Shown in pieces: positions 14,420-22,914 of a stretch of DNA of 34,192 bases; within the stretch, counting starts at the first letter, position 1; each line of letters starts with the position of its first letter. Under the pieces are notes generated by a model. That model worked only from the letters and a program-made list of their open reading frames with translations. It was not told the DNA's origin and ran no database searches. The stretch comes from UBA1227 sp045599345 (GTDB taxonomy: Bacteria > Bacillota > Clostridia > Oscillospirales > Acutalibacteraceae): assembly GCA_045599345.1 (NCBI GenBank), contig JAZRVV010000053.1, positions 1 through 34,192 on the forward strand. The letters run 5' to 3'. The position numbers and the translations under genes were made by a program.

Positions 14420-15696
14420 CCTATTGTTTCAATCATATGGGCGCGAACGTCACCGGCGAGGTAGAGCGAGCCGCATACGATAAGGGCATCCTTATCGGTA
14501 ATAAGTGACCTGGCAAGGTCAAAGCCTTTACACGGATCGTTTTCTGCTATGACATCGCCGCAAAATTCCTTCGCTTTTGCTGCAAGTTCATCGGCAGAAA
14601 GTGCACGTGGGTTGCTTGGAGTTACCGTAACTATGCGCTTTGCAAGCGGTGCAAGGTGGCCTAGTACGGCGTCAACTTCCTTGTCAGCCATGACACCTAT
14701 CACGAGTGTGATGTCTTTGTCGATATATTGCTTTATTGTTTTTGCTAGTGCATGTGCGCCGTCCTCGTTGTGGCCACCGTCAAGAATAATCAGCGGCGCC
14801 GATGAGAGGATTTCAACACGTGCAGGAATAGTTGTTTTTTCTATTCCGTGCTTAATTGCCATATCGCTTATGTCAAAGCCCTGCTTTTTGAGGGCATTGA
14901 TAATTGCGAGTGTGACAGAGAGATTGTCAACTTGGTGAGGACCAATAAGTGGCAATGTAATTTTTTGTCCTTGGTATTCAATCTGGTTGCCATTTATGTC
15001 CTCGTGGAGCTCCTTGATTGTACTAGGGTCAGCAATGATGAACTCGTTGTTCTTTTCCTTTGCTGTGTCCTCTAAAACTTTAAGGGCTTTTGCTGGCTGA
15101 TGTGGTGCACTGATTGTTACACCATTTGGCTTGATAATGCCAGCCTTTTGTGCGGCAATTTCTTCTATTGTATTGCCGAGCACTCCCATGTGATCAAATG
15201 AGAGCGATACTATTGCACTTACGAGTGGAGTATCAATTACGTTGGTTGAGTCGAGAAGACCTCCAAGACCAACTTCTAATACTACTAGGTCACATTGCAC
15301 TGACTTGTAAAAGAGAAAAGCAATTGCAGTAATAACCTCAAATTCTGTTGGAGAGTTATCCTCAGCATCAAGCTTGTCAGTGATTTCTTTGACACGCTCG
15401 CAAAGCTTCACAAGCGTGTCCTTTGGTATGAACTCACCATCAAGCATTATTCTCTCTCTAAAGTCAGAAACAAAAGGAGATGTGAAAAGTCCTGTCTTAT
15501 ATCCAGCACTACTGAGGATGTTTGCAGTTGTAGTACATACTGAACCTTTGCCATTTGTTCCTGCTATATGTACATATTTTATTCCCTTCTCTGGGTGATC
15601 AAGTGCGTCGAGCAGTGCATTGATTCGTTCAAAACCTGGTCTTGAACCAAATACTGCACGACCTTCGATGTAATTGATAGCTTCCTCGTAATTCAT
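14416..15696 (-). CDS. folC: Folylpolyglutamate/dihydrofolate synthase
   Basis: This 426-residue Mur-ligase-type enzyme adds glutamate to folates. Motifs: HIAGTNGKGSVC (ATP P-loop, about 44-55), GLFTSPFVSDFRERI (folate/omega region), VVLEVGLGGLLDSTNVI, and ILDGGHNEDGA in the C-terminal domain. Length is normal. ATG 15696 follows AAGAGG. It starts 10 bp after the LytTR gene stop, so the two are probably co-transcribed, an unusual pairing. Confidence 0.96.
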   Translation of the reverse strand: MNYEEAINYIEGRAVFGSRPGFERINALLDALDHPEKGIKYVHIAGTNGKGSVCTTTANILSSAGYKTGLFTSPFVSDFRERIMLDGEFIPKDTLVKLCERVKEITDKLDAEDNSPTEFEVITAIAFLFYKSVQCDLVVLEVGLGGLLDSTNVIDTPLVSAIVSLSFDHMGVLGNTIEEIAAQKAGIIKPNGVTISAPHQPAKALKVLEDTAKEKNNEFIIADPSTIKELHEDINGNQIEYQGQKITLPLIGPHQVDNLSVTLAIINALKKQGFDISDMAIKHGIEKTTIPARVEILSSAPLIILDGGHNEDGAHALAKTIKQYIDKDITLVIGVMADKEVDAVLGHLAPLAKRIVTVTPSNPRALSADELAAKAKEFCGDVIAENDPCKGFDLARSLITDKDALIVCGSLYLAGDVRAHMIETIG

Positions 15697-15706
15697 ACGA
15701 TACCTC

Positions 15707-16426
15707 TTAACTAATTATTGTATAAGTGTGGTTTTGCATAAATTTTTCGCGTGCACCCATAAAACTTGCTTTTCTTCTCCTACTGATTGGCAAGATAGTG
15801 CCATCGACTAAAGTTATCTTGTCAACTGAGGTAGAGACACTCCTAATATTTACAAGGTTTACTATATATGACCTGTGGCACATATAGAAGAACTCGTCTG
15901 GCAGTTGAGCCACTATTTGAAATAGTGGAACTGCCGCAGTGATTTCTCCATGCTTTGTAATTATTTTAGTTTCGCGGTTTATGGATGCGATATAAATTAT
16001 ATCACTCATAGCAAGGCTTATGCTTTCTGCTCCATCTTTTACGACAACTACATGTTTAGACAGTGCTCTTTTTCGAAAACTGTCTATTACTTCAAAAATG
16101 TCGGAATTTGCAACAGGCGATTTTAGTACGCGATATGCGCTTACTTTAAACGCCTCATATACGAGCTCGATATTGTCCGTTAATAATACCAATGCTTCAG
16201 TGTGATTGTGATCACGCAAAATCTTGGCTGTCTTAACAGCGTTTCGGTCCTTGCTATCGGTAATAATGATTATAGCATTTGGCAGATTCAATTTCAAAAT
16301 GTCTTTGAGTTCTTTGCAAACTTTAATATCGATTGGAAACATTTTCTCGTACATATAGAGTTCAAGAATGGTCTTGAGTCCGCTGATAGCTTTATTACTA
16401 TTAGATAAAATGACGATAGTGAGCAT
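15707..16426 (-). CDS. LytTR-family regulator with a degenerate receiver domain
   Basis: This 239-residue protein has a receiver-like N-terminal domain (about 1-120) and a LytTR DNA-binding domain (about 135-235: ITAAVPLFQIVAQLPDEFFYMCHRSYIVNLVNIRSV). The receiver lacks the usual acidic pair after strand 1 (VILSNSNKA). The strand that normally carries the phosphoacceptor reads AIIIITDSKD, without the D-x-x-P pattern, so classical phosphorylation is doubtful. No kinase gene is adjacent. It is divergent from a sigma factor gene, and the shared region contains a LytTR-type direct repeat. Confidence 0.82.
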   Translation of the reverse strand: MLTIVILSNSNKAISGLKTILELYMYEKMFPIDIKVCKELKDILKLNLPNAIIIITDSKDRNAVKTAKILRDHNHTEALVLLTDNIELVYEAFKVSAYRVLKSPVANSDIFEVIDSFRKRALSKHVVVVKDGAESISLAMSDIIYIASINRETKIITKHGEITAAVPLFQIVAQLPDEFFYMCHRSYIVNLVNIRSVSTSVDKITLVDGTILPISRRRKASFMGAREKFMQNHTYTIIS

Positions 16427-16479
16427 TTCATTTACTCCTTAATTGCCACATAACAGACTCCTTCCGGAAGGGTGAGGAA

Positions 16480-16508
16480 AGTATATCCATTAGCGTACAA
16501 GAAATCAA
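16480..16508 (-). promoter_or_regulatory. Promoter of the LytTR-folC transcript
   Basis: -35 TTGATT (16503-16508) and -10 TATACT (16480-16485) are separated by 17 bp on the minus strand. Confidence 0.65.
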
Positions 16509-16537
16509 CTTTTGTGCACAAATTTTTTACATTGGTG

Positions 16538-16567
16538 ACCGTTCGTACCGAATTTTCGACCACTCGT
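16538..16567. promoter_or_regulatory. Candidate LytTR-binding direct repeat
   Basis: ACCGTTCGT (16538-16546) fits the LytTR half-site pattern [TA][AC][CA]GTTN[AG][TG] at every position. ACCACTCGT (16559-16567) repeats it 21 bp later with two mismatches. Two half-sites in direct orientation, two helical turns apart, are the usual LytTR target. The site lies upstream of both divergent genes. Confidence 0.55.
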
Positions 16568-16634
16568 AGAAAAAGTGAACATTTTCATAAAAAATGGGTT
16601 ACTATGGGAACAAAACCTTGCGGGAGGTGGACGC

Positions 16635-17138
16635 ATGGAAGAGTTATACAGGCGCTATTGGCGGGCGCTTGTGGCGGACGCAATGCGCCGGCTTGGGGAT
16701 AGGTCCCTTGCTGAGGACTGCGCTCAAGAAACTTTTCTTTTTCTGATAGAGCGCATGAGCGAGGGCCTAGAATTTGAAAATGAGTTTAAACTTGTTGGAT
16801 TCCTCTATAGGACCAATCACAACATCGCGCGACATATGTTGCGCGATATAGCGAACGAGAATGAAGCGGCAGAAGAATTGGCCAAATCCAAATCTGGCAT
16901 CACTCGTGCCTATGTTGAGGAGGGAGTGATAGCAGAGGAGATGGCCGACCTTCTTGACGAGGCGCTTCGTTCGATTCCTTTCCACCACGCTGTCGCGACA
17001 ATCTTTCATATTGGGTACAACGTACCCTATAGCGATGTTGCGAACAAGCTGGGTGGGAGTCGTGAGGCCATGCGCAAGTATTCTACACGCGGCCTTTTGG
17101 AACTGCGTGAACACTTTGGTGACGAGGAAAGATATTGA
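16635..17138 (+). CDS. ECF-like sigma-70 family sigma factor
   Basis: This 167-residue protein has sigma region 2 at about 5-75 (YRRYWRALVADAMRRLGDRSLAEDCAQETFLFLIE, then GFLYRTNHNIARHM). Region 4 lies at about 110-160 (DEALRSIPFHHAVATIFHIGYNVPYSDVANKLGGSREAMRKYSTRGLLELRE). Region 3 is absent, as in ECF sigmas. I chose ATG 16635 because GGGAGGTGG sits 4 nt upstream; a start at 16575 lacks an RBS. No anti-sigma transmembrane protein follows; instead the next gene is an FHA protein 12 bp away. Confidence 0.85.
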   Translation: MEELYRRYWRALVADAMRRLGDRSLAEDCAQETFLFLIERMSEGLEFENEFKLVGFLYRTNHNIARHMLRDIANENEAAEELAKSKSGITRAYVEEGVIAEEMADLLDEALRSIPFHHAVATIFHIGYNVPYSDVANKLGGSREAMRKYSTRGLLELREHFGDEERY

Positions 17139-17150
17139 TGGAGGTCAAGT

Positions 17151-18071
17151 ATGTTTGATAGGGATAGTTCAAATAATAATATTTTGGTATATAGGATAGA
17201 TGACTTTGATGAACTCGATGAGTTCACTCTCAAGATGGTACGGGCTAATCCAATAGAGGAGGTCCTCACAATAGGTACAGATAACAACAACTTATTGTTG
17301 GCTGTGAGCAATTTCACTCCACTTGATGAGTACCTAAGACGTGAAGATAGCCAACTTTCAGTAGGTGAAATATTGAATCAGTTTAAGGAAATCAAATCTA
17401 AAGTGGAAGGATATATGATCCCAACGGATGAGCTCATTTTAAACTATGAATTTGCGTATATAGATGACGGCAAGCTGCGCCTTCCGCTAGTGCCGACTAC
17501 TTACTCACACTTTGAAACTCATACGGAGAAAGAGTTTGTCCTTTGTTGCCAAGATGCGCTAGGCTACATACCAAAGAAGGTGAAAGGGAAGAAAAAAACT
17601 AGAGGAACTGAAGGCGTCGCAGAAAATGAATTAAAAAACTCTGAAGTAATTAAGCAGCCTTCAAAGAATAAGAAGGCGAAGCGTAGTATTGGCGAGCGGA
17701 TGCGAGGCCTTATCTTCTCTGGGAGCGGGGATGACGTTTTCGAATTTGAAAATGAAGGTATGCTCCCAGAGGGTGTAAATGTAATCAAGGTGCGAAGCAC
17801 AAAAGCGGAGTATCCGCTCCTGTTTGGACCTGATACTGTTGGCACCGATGAGACTCGGTGCAGTATTCCACTTTCCGGCAAGGCCGGAGTAGAGGCGGAG
17901 CACTGCGTCATAACGCTTGCCCATGGCAAGTACAATATAGCAGACCTAAACTCAAAAGGTGGTACCCTTTTGAACGGTCTGCCACTTGAGCCGGGCAAGA
18001 CCTACGAGCTTCGCTCCGCCGACCTCATCACTGTCGGTGAAGAGGAACTTGTATTCTCAAGAAGGGGTTAA
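17151..18071 (+). CDS. DUF6382-like/FHA-domain protein
   Basis: This 306-residue soluble protein has an N-terminal domain of about 150 residues resembling DUF6382 (LDEFTLKMVRANPIEEVLTIG, then EGYMIPTDELILNYEFAYIDDGKLRLPLVP). A basic, low-complexity linker follows (about 145-200, KKVKGKKKTRG). A C-terminal FHA domain (about 215-305) has VGTDETRCSI, EAEHCVITL and DLNSKGGTLLNG. FHA domains bind phosphothreonine. Here the usual SRxH is AEH, so ligand binding may differ. It shares an operon with the sigma factor gene, suggesting a Ser/Thr-phosphorylation or signal-relay role. No kinase is in the window. Confidence 0.75.
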   Translation: MFDRDSSNNNILVYRIDDFDELDEFTLKMVRANPIEEVLTIGTDNNNLLLAVSNFTPLDEYLRREDSQLSVGEILNQFKEIKSKVEGYMIPTDELILNYEFAYIDDGKLRLPLVPTTYSHFETHTEKEFVLCCQDALGYIPKKVKGKKKTRGTEGVAENELKNSEVIKQPSKNKKAKRSIGERMRGLIFSGSGDDVFEFENEGMLPEGVNVIKVRSTKAEYPLLFGPDTVGTDETRCSIPLSGKAGVEAEHCVITLAHGKYNIADLNSKGGTLLNGLPLEPGKTYELRSADLITVGEEELVFSRRG

Positions 18072-18102
18072 AAATTGGCACTCGCAAAGAGTGCTAATTT
18101 TT
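18070..18102 (+). terminator. Terminator after the FHA gene, sharing the CIRCE half-sites
   Basis: AAAAATTGGCACTC (18070-18083) and GAGTGCTAATTTTT (18089-18102) form a hairpin with loop GCAAA, ending in a T run. Its core GGCACTC/GAGTGCTAA is nearly the CIRCE half-site pair, but with a 5-bp instead of a 9-bp spacer. It lies only 51 bp before the true CIRCE. Confidence 0.85.
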
Positions 18103-18114
18103 TTGAAAATCCTC

Positions 18115-18143
18115 TTGACAATAAGGCTTTTGGGTGGTAAATT
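18115..18143 (+). promoter_or_regulatory. hrcA-grpE-dnaK operon promoter
   Basis: -35 TTGACA (18115-18120, consensus) and -10 TAAATT (18138-18143) are 17 bp apart. The CIRCE starts 11 bp downstream, so HrcA would sit over the start of transcription. Confidence 0.75.
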
Positions 18144-18153
18144 ATATGTGCAA

Positions 18154-18180
18154 TTAGCACTCCAAACAATCGAGTGCTAA
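18154..18180. promoter_or_regulatory. CIRCE operator (HrcA-binding site)
   Basis: TTAGCACTC-N9-GAGTGCTAA is an exact match to the CIRCE consensus. HrcA binds here at normal temperature and releases when GroEL is titrated by unfolded protein. Confidence 0.97.
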
Positions 18181-18206
18181 AATCTAACACTCAGGGTGGT
18201 GAATGA

Positions 18207-19259
18207 ATGCTTCCACCAAGACGACAGAAGATACTGGCTGCAATTGTTGAGCAGTATATCGAAACTGGTGAGCCGGTTGGCTCCAAGGCTTTGCTTGCTA
18301 ATGCAGGACTTGATGTATCCTCTGCAACAATTAGAAATGAAATGGCGGAGCTCACCGCTCTTGGCTTTATCACTCAGCCTCATACATCCGCTGGTCGTGT
18401 CCCTACGGAGTACGGTTATCGTTACTATGTAGACAACTTAATGCAGCCAAAGGAACTTGAGGAGAATGAGCGTAGGCGAATTGAGGCAGGAGTTGACTAT
18501 CGCTCGGGCGATCCCGAGATACTTCTCGAGACAGCAGGCGAGGCGCTGGTCAACCTTACAAATTTCGCCGCAATTTCAAAAGCACCGTCGGATGAGAATG
18601 CATTCATCCGCAATATTGAAATGGTTCCTATCAGTCCTAAAAAGGCTATGGTCGTGCTCCTTACCTCAACTGGTATTTTAAAGAGCAAGCCATGCAGGAC
18701 AGATGTAGAGATAGACGCCGACCTTCGCAAAACGTTTATCGATGTGGTTGACCAAAACTTCCTTGGCAAGCCACTCTCATCAGTAGGAACTGTTATGATT
18801 CAGACACTGGCCGCAAGTCTTGGCGCCAAGGCACTTTCGATGTCGCCACTACTTGTAACAATCGCTGACCTTGTTGAAGCGGCTTCTGTCTCTGAGGTAA
18901 ACCTCGCAGGTCAGTCAAATCTTCTTGGATATAAGGAATACGATGAAAACGCTGGTCAACTTCTTGACTTCCTTCACCGCGAGGAGCCGCTCAACATGCT
19001 GGTCTCATCCGGTGACACGGACAGCGACATCGAAATTCGAATAGGTTCTGAGAACCGATACAAGGAGCTTGAGAATTCAAGCATGATAATTTCAAAGTAC
19101 AAGATTGGCGAAAATGCCACTGGTGCAATTGGTATTATCGGACCAACAAGAATGAACTATTCCAAACTTGTTCCAAGCATTAAATATTTGTCCGAGATAA
19201 TCAGTAAGGTATTATCGGATGTTTATGAGGAGGAAACTTCAAGTGGCGAAGAAGGATGA
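18207..19259 (+). CDS. hrcA: Heat-inducible transcription repressor HrcA
   Basis: This 350-residue repressor has an N-terminal winged helix (LPPRRQKILAAIVEQYIETGEPVGSKAL, then SSATIRNEMAELTALGFITQPHTSAGRVPTEYGYRYYV). The long HrcA C-terminal domain follows. It lies directly behind a CIRCE element, so it represses itself and the chaperone genes. ATG 18207 follows GGGTGGTGA. An overlapping ATG at 18203 is in another frame. Confidence 0.97.
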   Translation: MLPPRRQKILAAIVEQYIETGEPVGSKALLANAGLDVSSATIRNEMAELTALGFITQPHTSAGRVPTEYGYRYYVDNLMQPKELEENERRRIEAGVDYRSGDPEILLETAGEALVNLTNFAAISKAPSDENAFIRNIEMVPISPKKAMVVLLTSTGILKSKPCRTDVEIDADLRKTFIDVVDQNFLGKPLSSVGTVMIQTLAASLGAKALSMSPLLVTIADLVEAASVSEVNLAGQSNLLGYKEYDENAGQLLDFLHREEPLNMLVSSGDTDSDIEIRIGSENRYKELENSSMIISKYKIGENATGAIGIIGPTRMNYSKLVPSIKYLSEIISKVLSDVYEEETSSGEEG

Positions 19260-19758
19260 AGTAGTAGAAGAAGTTACTGAAGAAACTGCCGAAGAAGTAG
19301 AAGAGGCAGTAGAGCAAACAATAGAGGAGAAGCTTGTTGCTGAGCTTGGCGCTCAAAAGGAAGCGTACCTTCGCCTCGCGGCTGAGTACGACAACTTTAG
19401 AAAGCGCACAGTAAAGGAAAAGGAAGAATCCTTTATCAATGCGAAATCAACAGTATTTGCTGATTTCCTTCCAGTGCTCGATAACTTTGATAGAGCACTT
19501 GGAACTGAGGATGCAAGTCTTGAGGATTTCAAAAAAGGCGTTGAGATGACATACACTCAATTCCTTGACGTATTCAAAAAATACGGCGTAGAAACATTCG
19601 GCGAAGCCGGAGATAAATTTGACCCTAACTTCCATAATGCAGTAATGCACGTGGATGATGAGTCCCTTGATGAAAGCGTCATCACAGACGTTTTCCAAAA
19701 GGGTTATAAAATCGGAGACAAGGTTCTCCGCCCTGCAATGGTAAAAGTTGCAAACTAA
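19243..19758 (+). CDS. grpE: Nucleotide exchange factor GrpE
   Basis: This 171-residue cochaperone releases ADP from DnaK. It has an acidic, Glu-rich N-terminal tail and long coiled-coil helix (about 1-60). The GrpE core includes YDNFRKRTVKEKEE, LPVLDNFDRAL and DPNFHNAVMH, and it ends KIGDKVLRPAMVKVAN. I chose GTG 19243, since GAGGAGG (about 19227-19233) precedes it and no ATG fits; an ATG at 19219 would leave the RBS inside the gene. It overlaps the 3' end of hrcA by 17 bp. Confidence 0.95.
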   Translation: MAKKDEVVEEVTEETAEEVEEAVEQTIEEKLVAELGAQKEAYLRLAAEYDNFRKRTVKEKEESFINAKSTVFADFLPVLDNFDRALGTEDASLEDFKKGVEMTYTQFLDVFKKYGVETFGEAGDKFDPNFHNAVMHVDDESLDESVITDVFQKGYKIGDKVLRPAMVKVAN

Positions 19759-19795
19759 CACAGTATATTAATTCAAATTTTTGGAGGACAAAATA

Positions 19796-21637
19796 ATGGC
19801 TAAAATAGTAGGTATTGACCTTGGTACAACAAACTCATGTGTAGCAGTAATCGAAGGCGGCGAGCCTGTAGTAATAGCAAACGCGGAAGGCGCTAGAACA
19901 ACTCCTTCAGTAGTAGCTTTTGGTAAAGACGGCGAGCGTATGGTAGGCCAGGTTGCAAAGCGCCAGGCTATCACAAACCCAGATAAGACAGTAGCTTCAA
20001 TCAAGCGTCAGATGGGTTCTGATTACAAAGTAACAATCGATGATAAGAAATTCACACCACAGGAAATCTCAGCAATGATTCTTCAGAAGCTTAAGGCTGA
20101 CGCTGAGGCTTATCTTGGTGATACAGTAACAGAGGCAGTTATCACTGTTCCTGCATACTTCACAGACTCACAGCGTCAGGCAACAAAGGACGCTGGTAAG
20201 ATTGCTGGCCTTGAGGTTAAGAGAATTATCAACGAGCCAACAGCAGCAGCTCTCGCTTATGGTATCGACAAGGGCGATGATCAGAAGATCATGGTATACG
20301 ACCTTGGTGGTGGTACATTCGATGTATCTATCATCGAAATGGGCGACGGCGTTCAGGAAGTTCTTGCAACAGCTGGTAACAACCGCCTTGGTGGTGACGA
20401 CTTCGACCAGAGAATTATCGACTGGCTTGCAGACGAGTTCAAAAAGGCAGAAGGCGTAGACTTAAAGGGCGACAAGATGGCTATGCAGCGTCTTAAGGAA
20501 GCTGCAGAGAAGGCCAAGATTGAGCTTTCAGGTGTAACAACATCTAACATCTCACTTCCATTCATCACAGCTGATGCTAATGGCCCTAAGCACCTTGAGA
20601 TGACACTCTCACGTGCTAAGTTCAACGAGCTCACATCTGACCTCGTTGAGAAGACAATGGGTCCTGTTCGTCAGGCTATGTCTGACTCAGGCCTTAAGAC
20701 ATCTGACATCGACAAGGTTCTCATGGTTGGTGGTTCATCAAGAATCCCAGCAGTTCAGGAAGCAGTTCAGAAGTTTATCGGCAAAGAGCCATTCAAGGGT
20801 ATCAACCCAGATGAGTGCGTAGCTATGGGTGCTGCTCTTCAGGGCGGCGTTCTTGGCGGCGACGTTAAGGGACTTCTCCTTCTCGATGTAACTCCACTTT
20901 CACTCGGTATCGAGACACTCGGTGGCGTTTCAACAAAGATTATTGAGCGTAACACAACAATCCCTACAAAGAAGAGCCAGATTTTCTCAACAGCTGCTGA
21001 TAACCAGACATCAGTTGAGGTTAACGTTCTTCAGGGTGAACGTGAATTCGCAAAGGATAACAAGTCACTTGGTATCTTCCACCTCGATGGTATCCTTCCA
21101 GCACGCCGTGGTACTCCACAGATCGAAGTAACATTCGACATCGATGCTAACGGTATCGTTCACGTAAGTGCTAAGGACCTTGGCACAGGTAAGGAACAGT
21201 CAATCTCTATCACAGCATCTTCTAACATGTCTAAGGAAGACATTGAAAAGGCTGTACAGGAAGCTGAGCAGTTTGCAGCAGAGGACAAGCAGCGCCGTGA
21301 GGACGTTGACACAAGAAATGGTGCAGACCAGATGGTATTCCAGTGTGAAAAGATCCTTCAGGAAGAGGGCGACAAGTTCGACCAGGCTGACAAGGATGAC
21401 CTCGGTGCCAAGATTGATTCTCTCAAGGAAGCACTCAAGGGCGAAGACATCAACCTCATCAAGAATCGCCAGGAAGAACTCCAGGCTAAGTTCTATGAGA
21501 TTTCAGAGAAGCTTTACAAGGCTAACGCTCCACAGGGCGACGCTCAAGGCTTTGATCCTAACAACTTTGACCCAAGCCAGTTCACAGGTGGCGCAGACGA
21601 TGGCGCTGCTGACGTTGAATTCACAGACGTTGACTAA
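19796..21637 (+). CDS. dnaK: Hsp70 chaperone DnaK
   Basis: This 613-residue chaperone has an ATPase domain with IGIDLGTTNSCVAV at the N-terminus (here KIVGIDLGTTNSC), MVYDLGGGTFDVSI and VLMVGGSSRIPAVQ. The peptide-binding domain includes LLLLDVTPLSLGIETLGG, and the disordered C-terminus ends GAADVEFTDVD, close to the EEVD-like tail. ATG 19796 has GGAGG 8 nt upstream. Codon use is biased toward few synonymous codons, as for a highly expressed gene. Confidence 0.98.
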   Translation: MAKIVGIDLGTTNSCVAVIEGGEPVVIANAEGARTTPSVVAFGKDGERMVGQVAKRQAITNPDKTVASIKRQMGSDYKVTIDDKKFTPQEISAMILQKLKADAEAYLGDTVTEAVITVPAYFTDSQRQATKDAGKIAGLEVKRIINEPTAAALAYGIDKGDDQKIMVYDLGGGTFDVSIIEMGDGVQEVLATAGNNRLGGDDFDQRIIDWLADEFKKAEGVDLKGDKMAMQRLKEAAEKAKIELSGVTTSNISLPFITADANGPKHLEMTLSRAKFNELTSDLVEKTMGPVRQAMSDSGLKTSDIDKVLMVGGSSRIPAVQEAVQKFIGKEPFKGINPDECVAMGAALQGGVLGGDVKGLLLLDVTPLSLGIETLGGVSTKIIERNTTIPTKKSQIFSTAADNQTSVEVNVLQGEREFAKDNKSLGIFHLDGILPARRGTPQIEVTFDIDANGIVHVSAKDLGTGKEQSISITASSNMSKEDIEKAVQEAEQFAAEDKQRREDVDTRNGADQMVFQCEKILQEEGDKFDQADKDDLGAKIDSLKEALKGEDINLIKNRQEELQAKFYEISEKLYKANAPQGDAQGFDPNNFDPSQFTGGADDGAADVEFTDVD

Positions 21638-21648
21638 TTAAATAATTA

Positions 21649-21672
21649 GGCTCCCCATCAACTTGGGGAGCC
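21649..21672 (+). terminator. Hairpin between dnaK and dnaJ, without a U tract
   Basis: GGCTCCCC (21649-21656) pairs with GGGGAGCC (21665-21672). The sequence after it is ATTACGC, not a U run, so it is more likely a stabiliser of the dnaK 3' end or a weak attenuator than a full terminator. This would fit lower expression of dnaJ than of dnaK. Confidence 0.5.
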
Positions 21673-21701
21673 ATTACGCAATTTAGAAGGGTGCCAAAAA
21701 T

Positions 21702-22901
21702 ATGGCTGATAAGAGAGATTATTATGAAGTCCTTGGTGTAGATAAATCTGCAACAGAGGATGAACTTAAAAAAGCATATAGAAAAAAGGCTAAGCAGTAT
21801 CACCCAGATTTGAATCCAGGTGACGCCGAGGCTGAGAAGAACTTTAAGGAAGTTAACGAGGCATACGAAATCCTCTCCGATCCTGATAAAAAGTCACGCT
21901 ATGACCGCTTTGGTCATGCAGGTGTTGACCCTAATGCCGGCTTTGGCGGTGGCGGCTTCGGCGGTGCTGATTTCGGTGACCTTGGTGACTTGTTCTCAAG
22001 CATCTTCGGTGGCGGCTTCGGTGGAGGCGGCTTTGGCGGCTTCGGTGGTGGTGGCGGACGTGCCAACCCTAACGCACCACGTCGTGGTGGTAACGTTGAG
22101 GCACGTGTTAACCTCTCCTTTGAGGAAGCCGCAAAGGGTTGTCACAAGACAGTTGACTTCCCACGAATTGAAGTCTGCGACGTATGTCACGGCTCAGGCT
22201 GCAAAGAAGGCTCTAAGCCAGAGACATGCCCAGACTGTCATGGCTCAGGCCAGGTTACAACTCAATCACGCACACCGTTTGGTGTATTCCAATCAACCAA
22301 GCCATGCCCACACTGTAATGGTAAGGGCAAGATAGTCAAGGACCCATGCACACGCTGTAAGGGCGCTGGAATGATTCGTCGTACAGTTACAATTGACGTC
22401 GACGTACCAGCTGGTATCGACGTAGGTAATGCATTTACAGTCCGTGGCCAAGGCAACCACGGTATCAATGGTGGCCCTGCTGGTGATGTTTATGTAATTC
22501 CAAACATCAAACCACATCCAATCTTTGAACGTGATGGTTATGATGTATATTGCAACGTCACAGTAACTTATTCAATGGCGGTCCTTGGTGCAGAAATATA
22601 CGTACCAACACTTGATGGTAAGGTTAAATACAACATGCCTGCAGGCACTCAAGCTGGCACTCGCTTTAGGCTCCGTGACCGCGGCATCCAAAACGTAAAC
22701 AATCCAAACATCCGTGGTGACCAGTATGTCACAGTAATCGTTGACATACCAAAGAAGGTCACTGACCATCAGAAGGAACTTCTTAAGCAGTTTGATGAGG
22801 AGTATATAGACAAGCCTCGCAATGATGCTACTGGCTACACAGAAGCAGCCAACAAGAAGAAAACAATTTTTGAAAAGATGAAAGACGTTTTTGACGATTA
22901 A
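21702..22901 (+). CDS. dnaJ: Cochaperone DnaJ
   Basis: This 399-residue type I DnaJ has a J domain at about 1-70 with HPD in QYHPDLNPGD. A Gly/Phe-rich linker follows (about 78-130). The zinc region has four CxxCxGxG repeats (CDVCHGSG, CPDCHGSG, CPHCNGKG, CTRCKGAG), then the C-terminal substrate domain. It stimulates DnaK ATPase and delivers substrates. The G/F linker is rich in repeated GGGFGG units. Confidence 0.97.
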   Translation: MADKRDYYEVLGVDKSATEDELKKAYRKKAKQYHPDLNPGDAEAEKNFKEVNEAYEILSDPDKKSRYDRFGHAGVDPNAGFGGGGFGGADFGDLGDLFSSIFGGGFGGGGFGGFGGGGGRANPNAPRRGGNVEARVNLSFEEAAKGCHKTVDFPRIEVCDVCHGSGCKEGSKPETCPDCHGSGQVTTQSRTPFGVFQSTKPCPHCNGKGKIVKDPCTRCKGAGMIRRTVTIDVDVPAGIDVGNAFTVRGQGNHGINGGPAGDVYVIPNIKPHPIFERDGYDVYCNVTVTYSMAVLGAEIYVPTLDGKVKYNMPAGTQAGTRFRLRDRGIQNVNNPNIRGDQYVTVIVDIPKKVTDHQKELLKQFDEEYIDKPRNDATGYTEAANKKKTIFEKMKDVFDD

Positions 22902-22914
22902 GGGGGCTTCCAAA

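Noticed and set aside
16575..16634. 20-residue N-terminal extension of the sigma factor
   Set aside because: There is no RBS at 16575, while GGGAGGTGG precedes ATG 16635, and region 2 begins right after it.
20613..21641. Long open frames inside dnaK in other frames
   Set aside because: They are shadows caused by the biased codon use of dnaK and lack ribosome sites or recognisable domains.
21949..22080. Gly-rich repeat in dnaJ as an inserted repeat element
   Set aside because: It is the normal Gly/Phe linker of type I DnaJ proteins.
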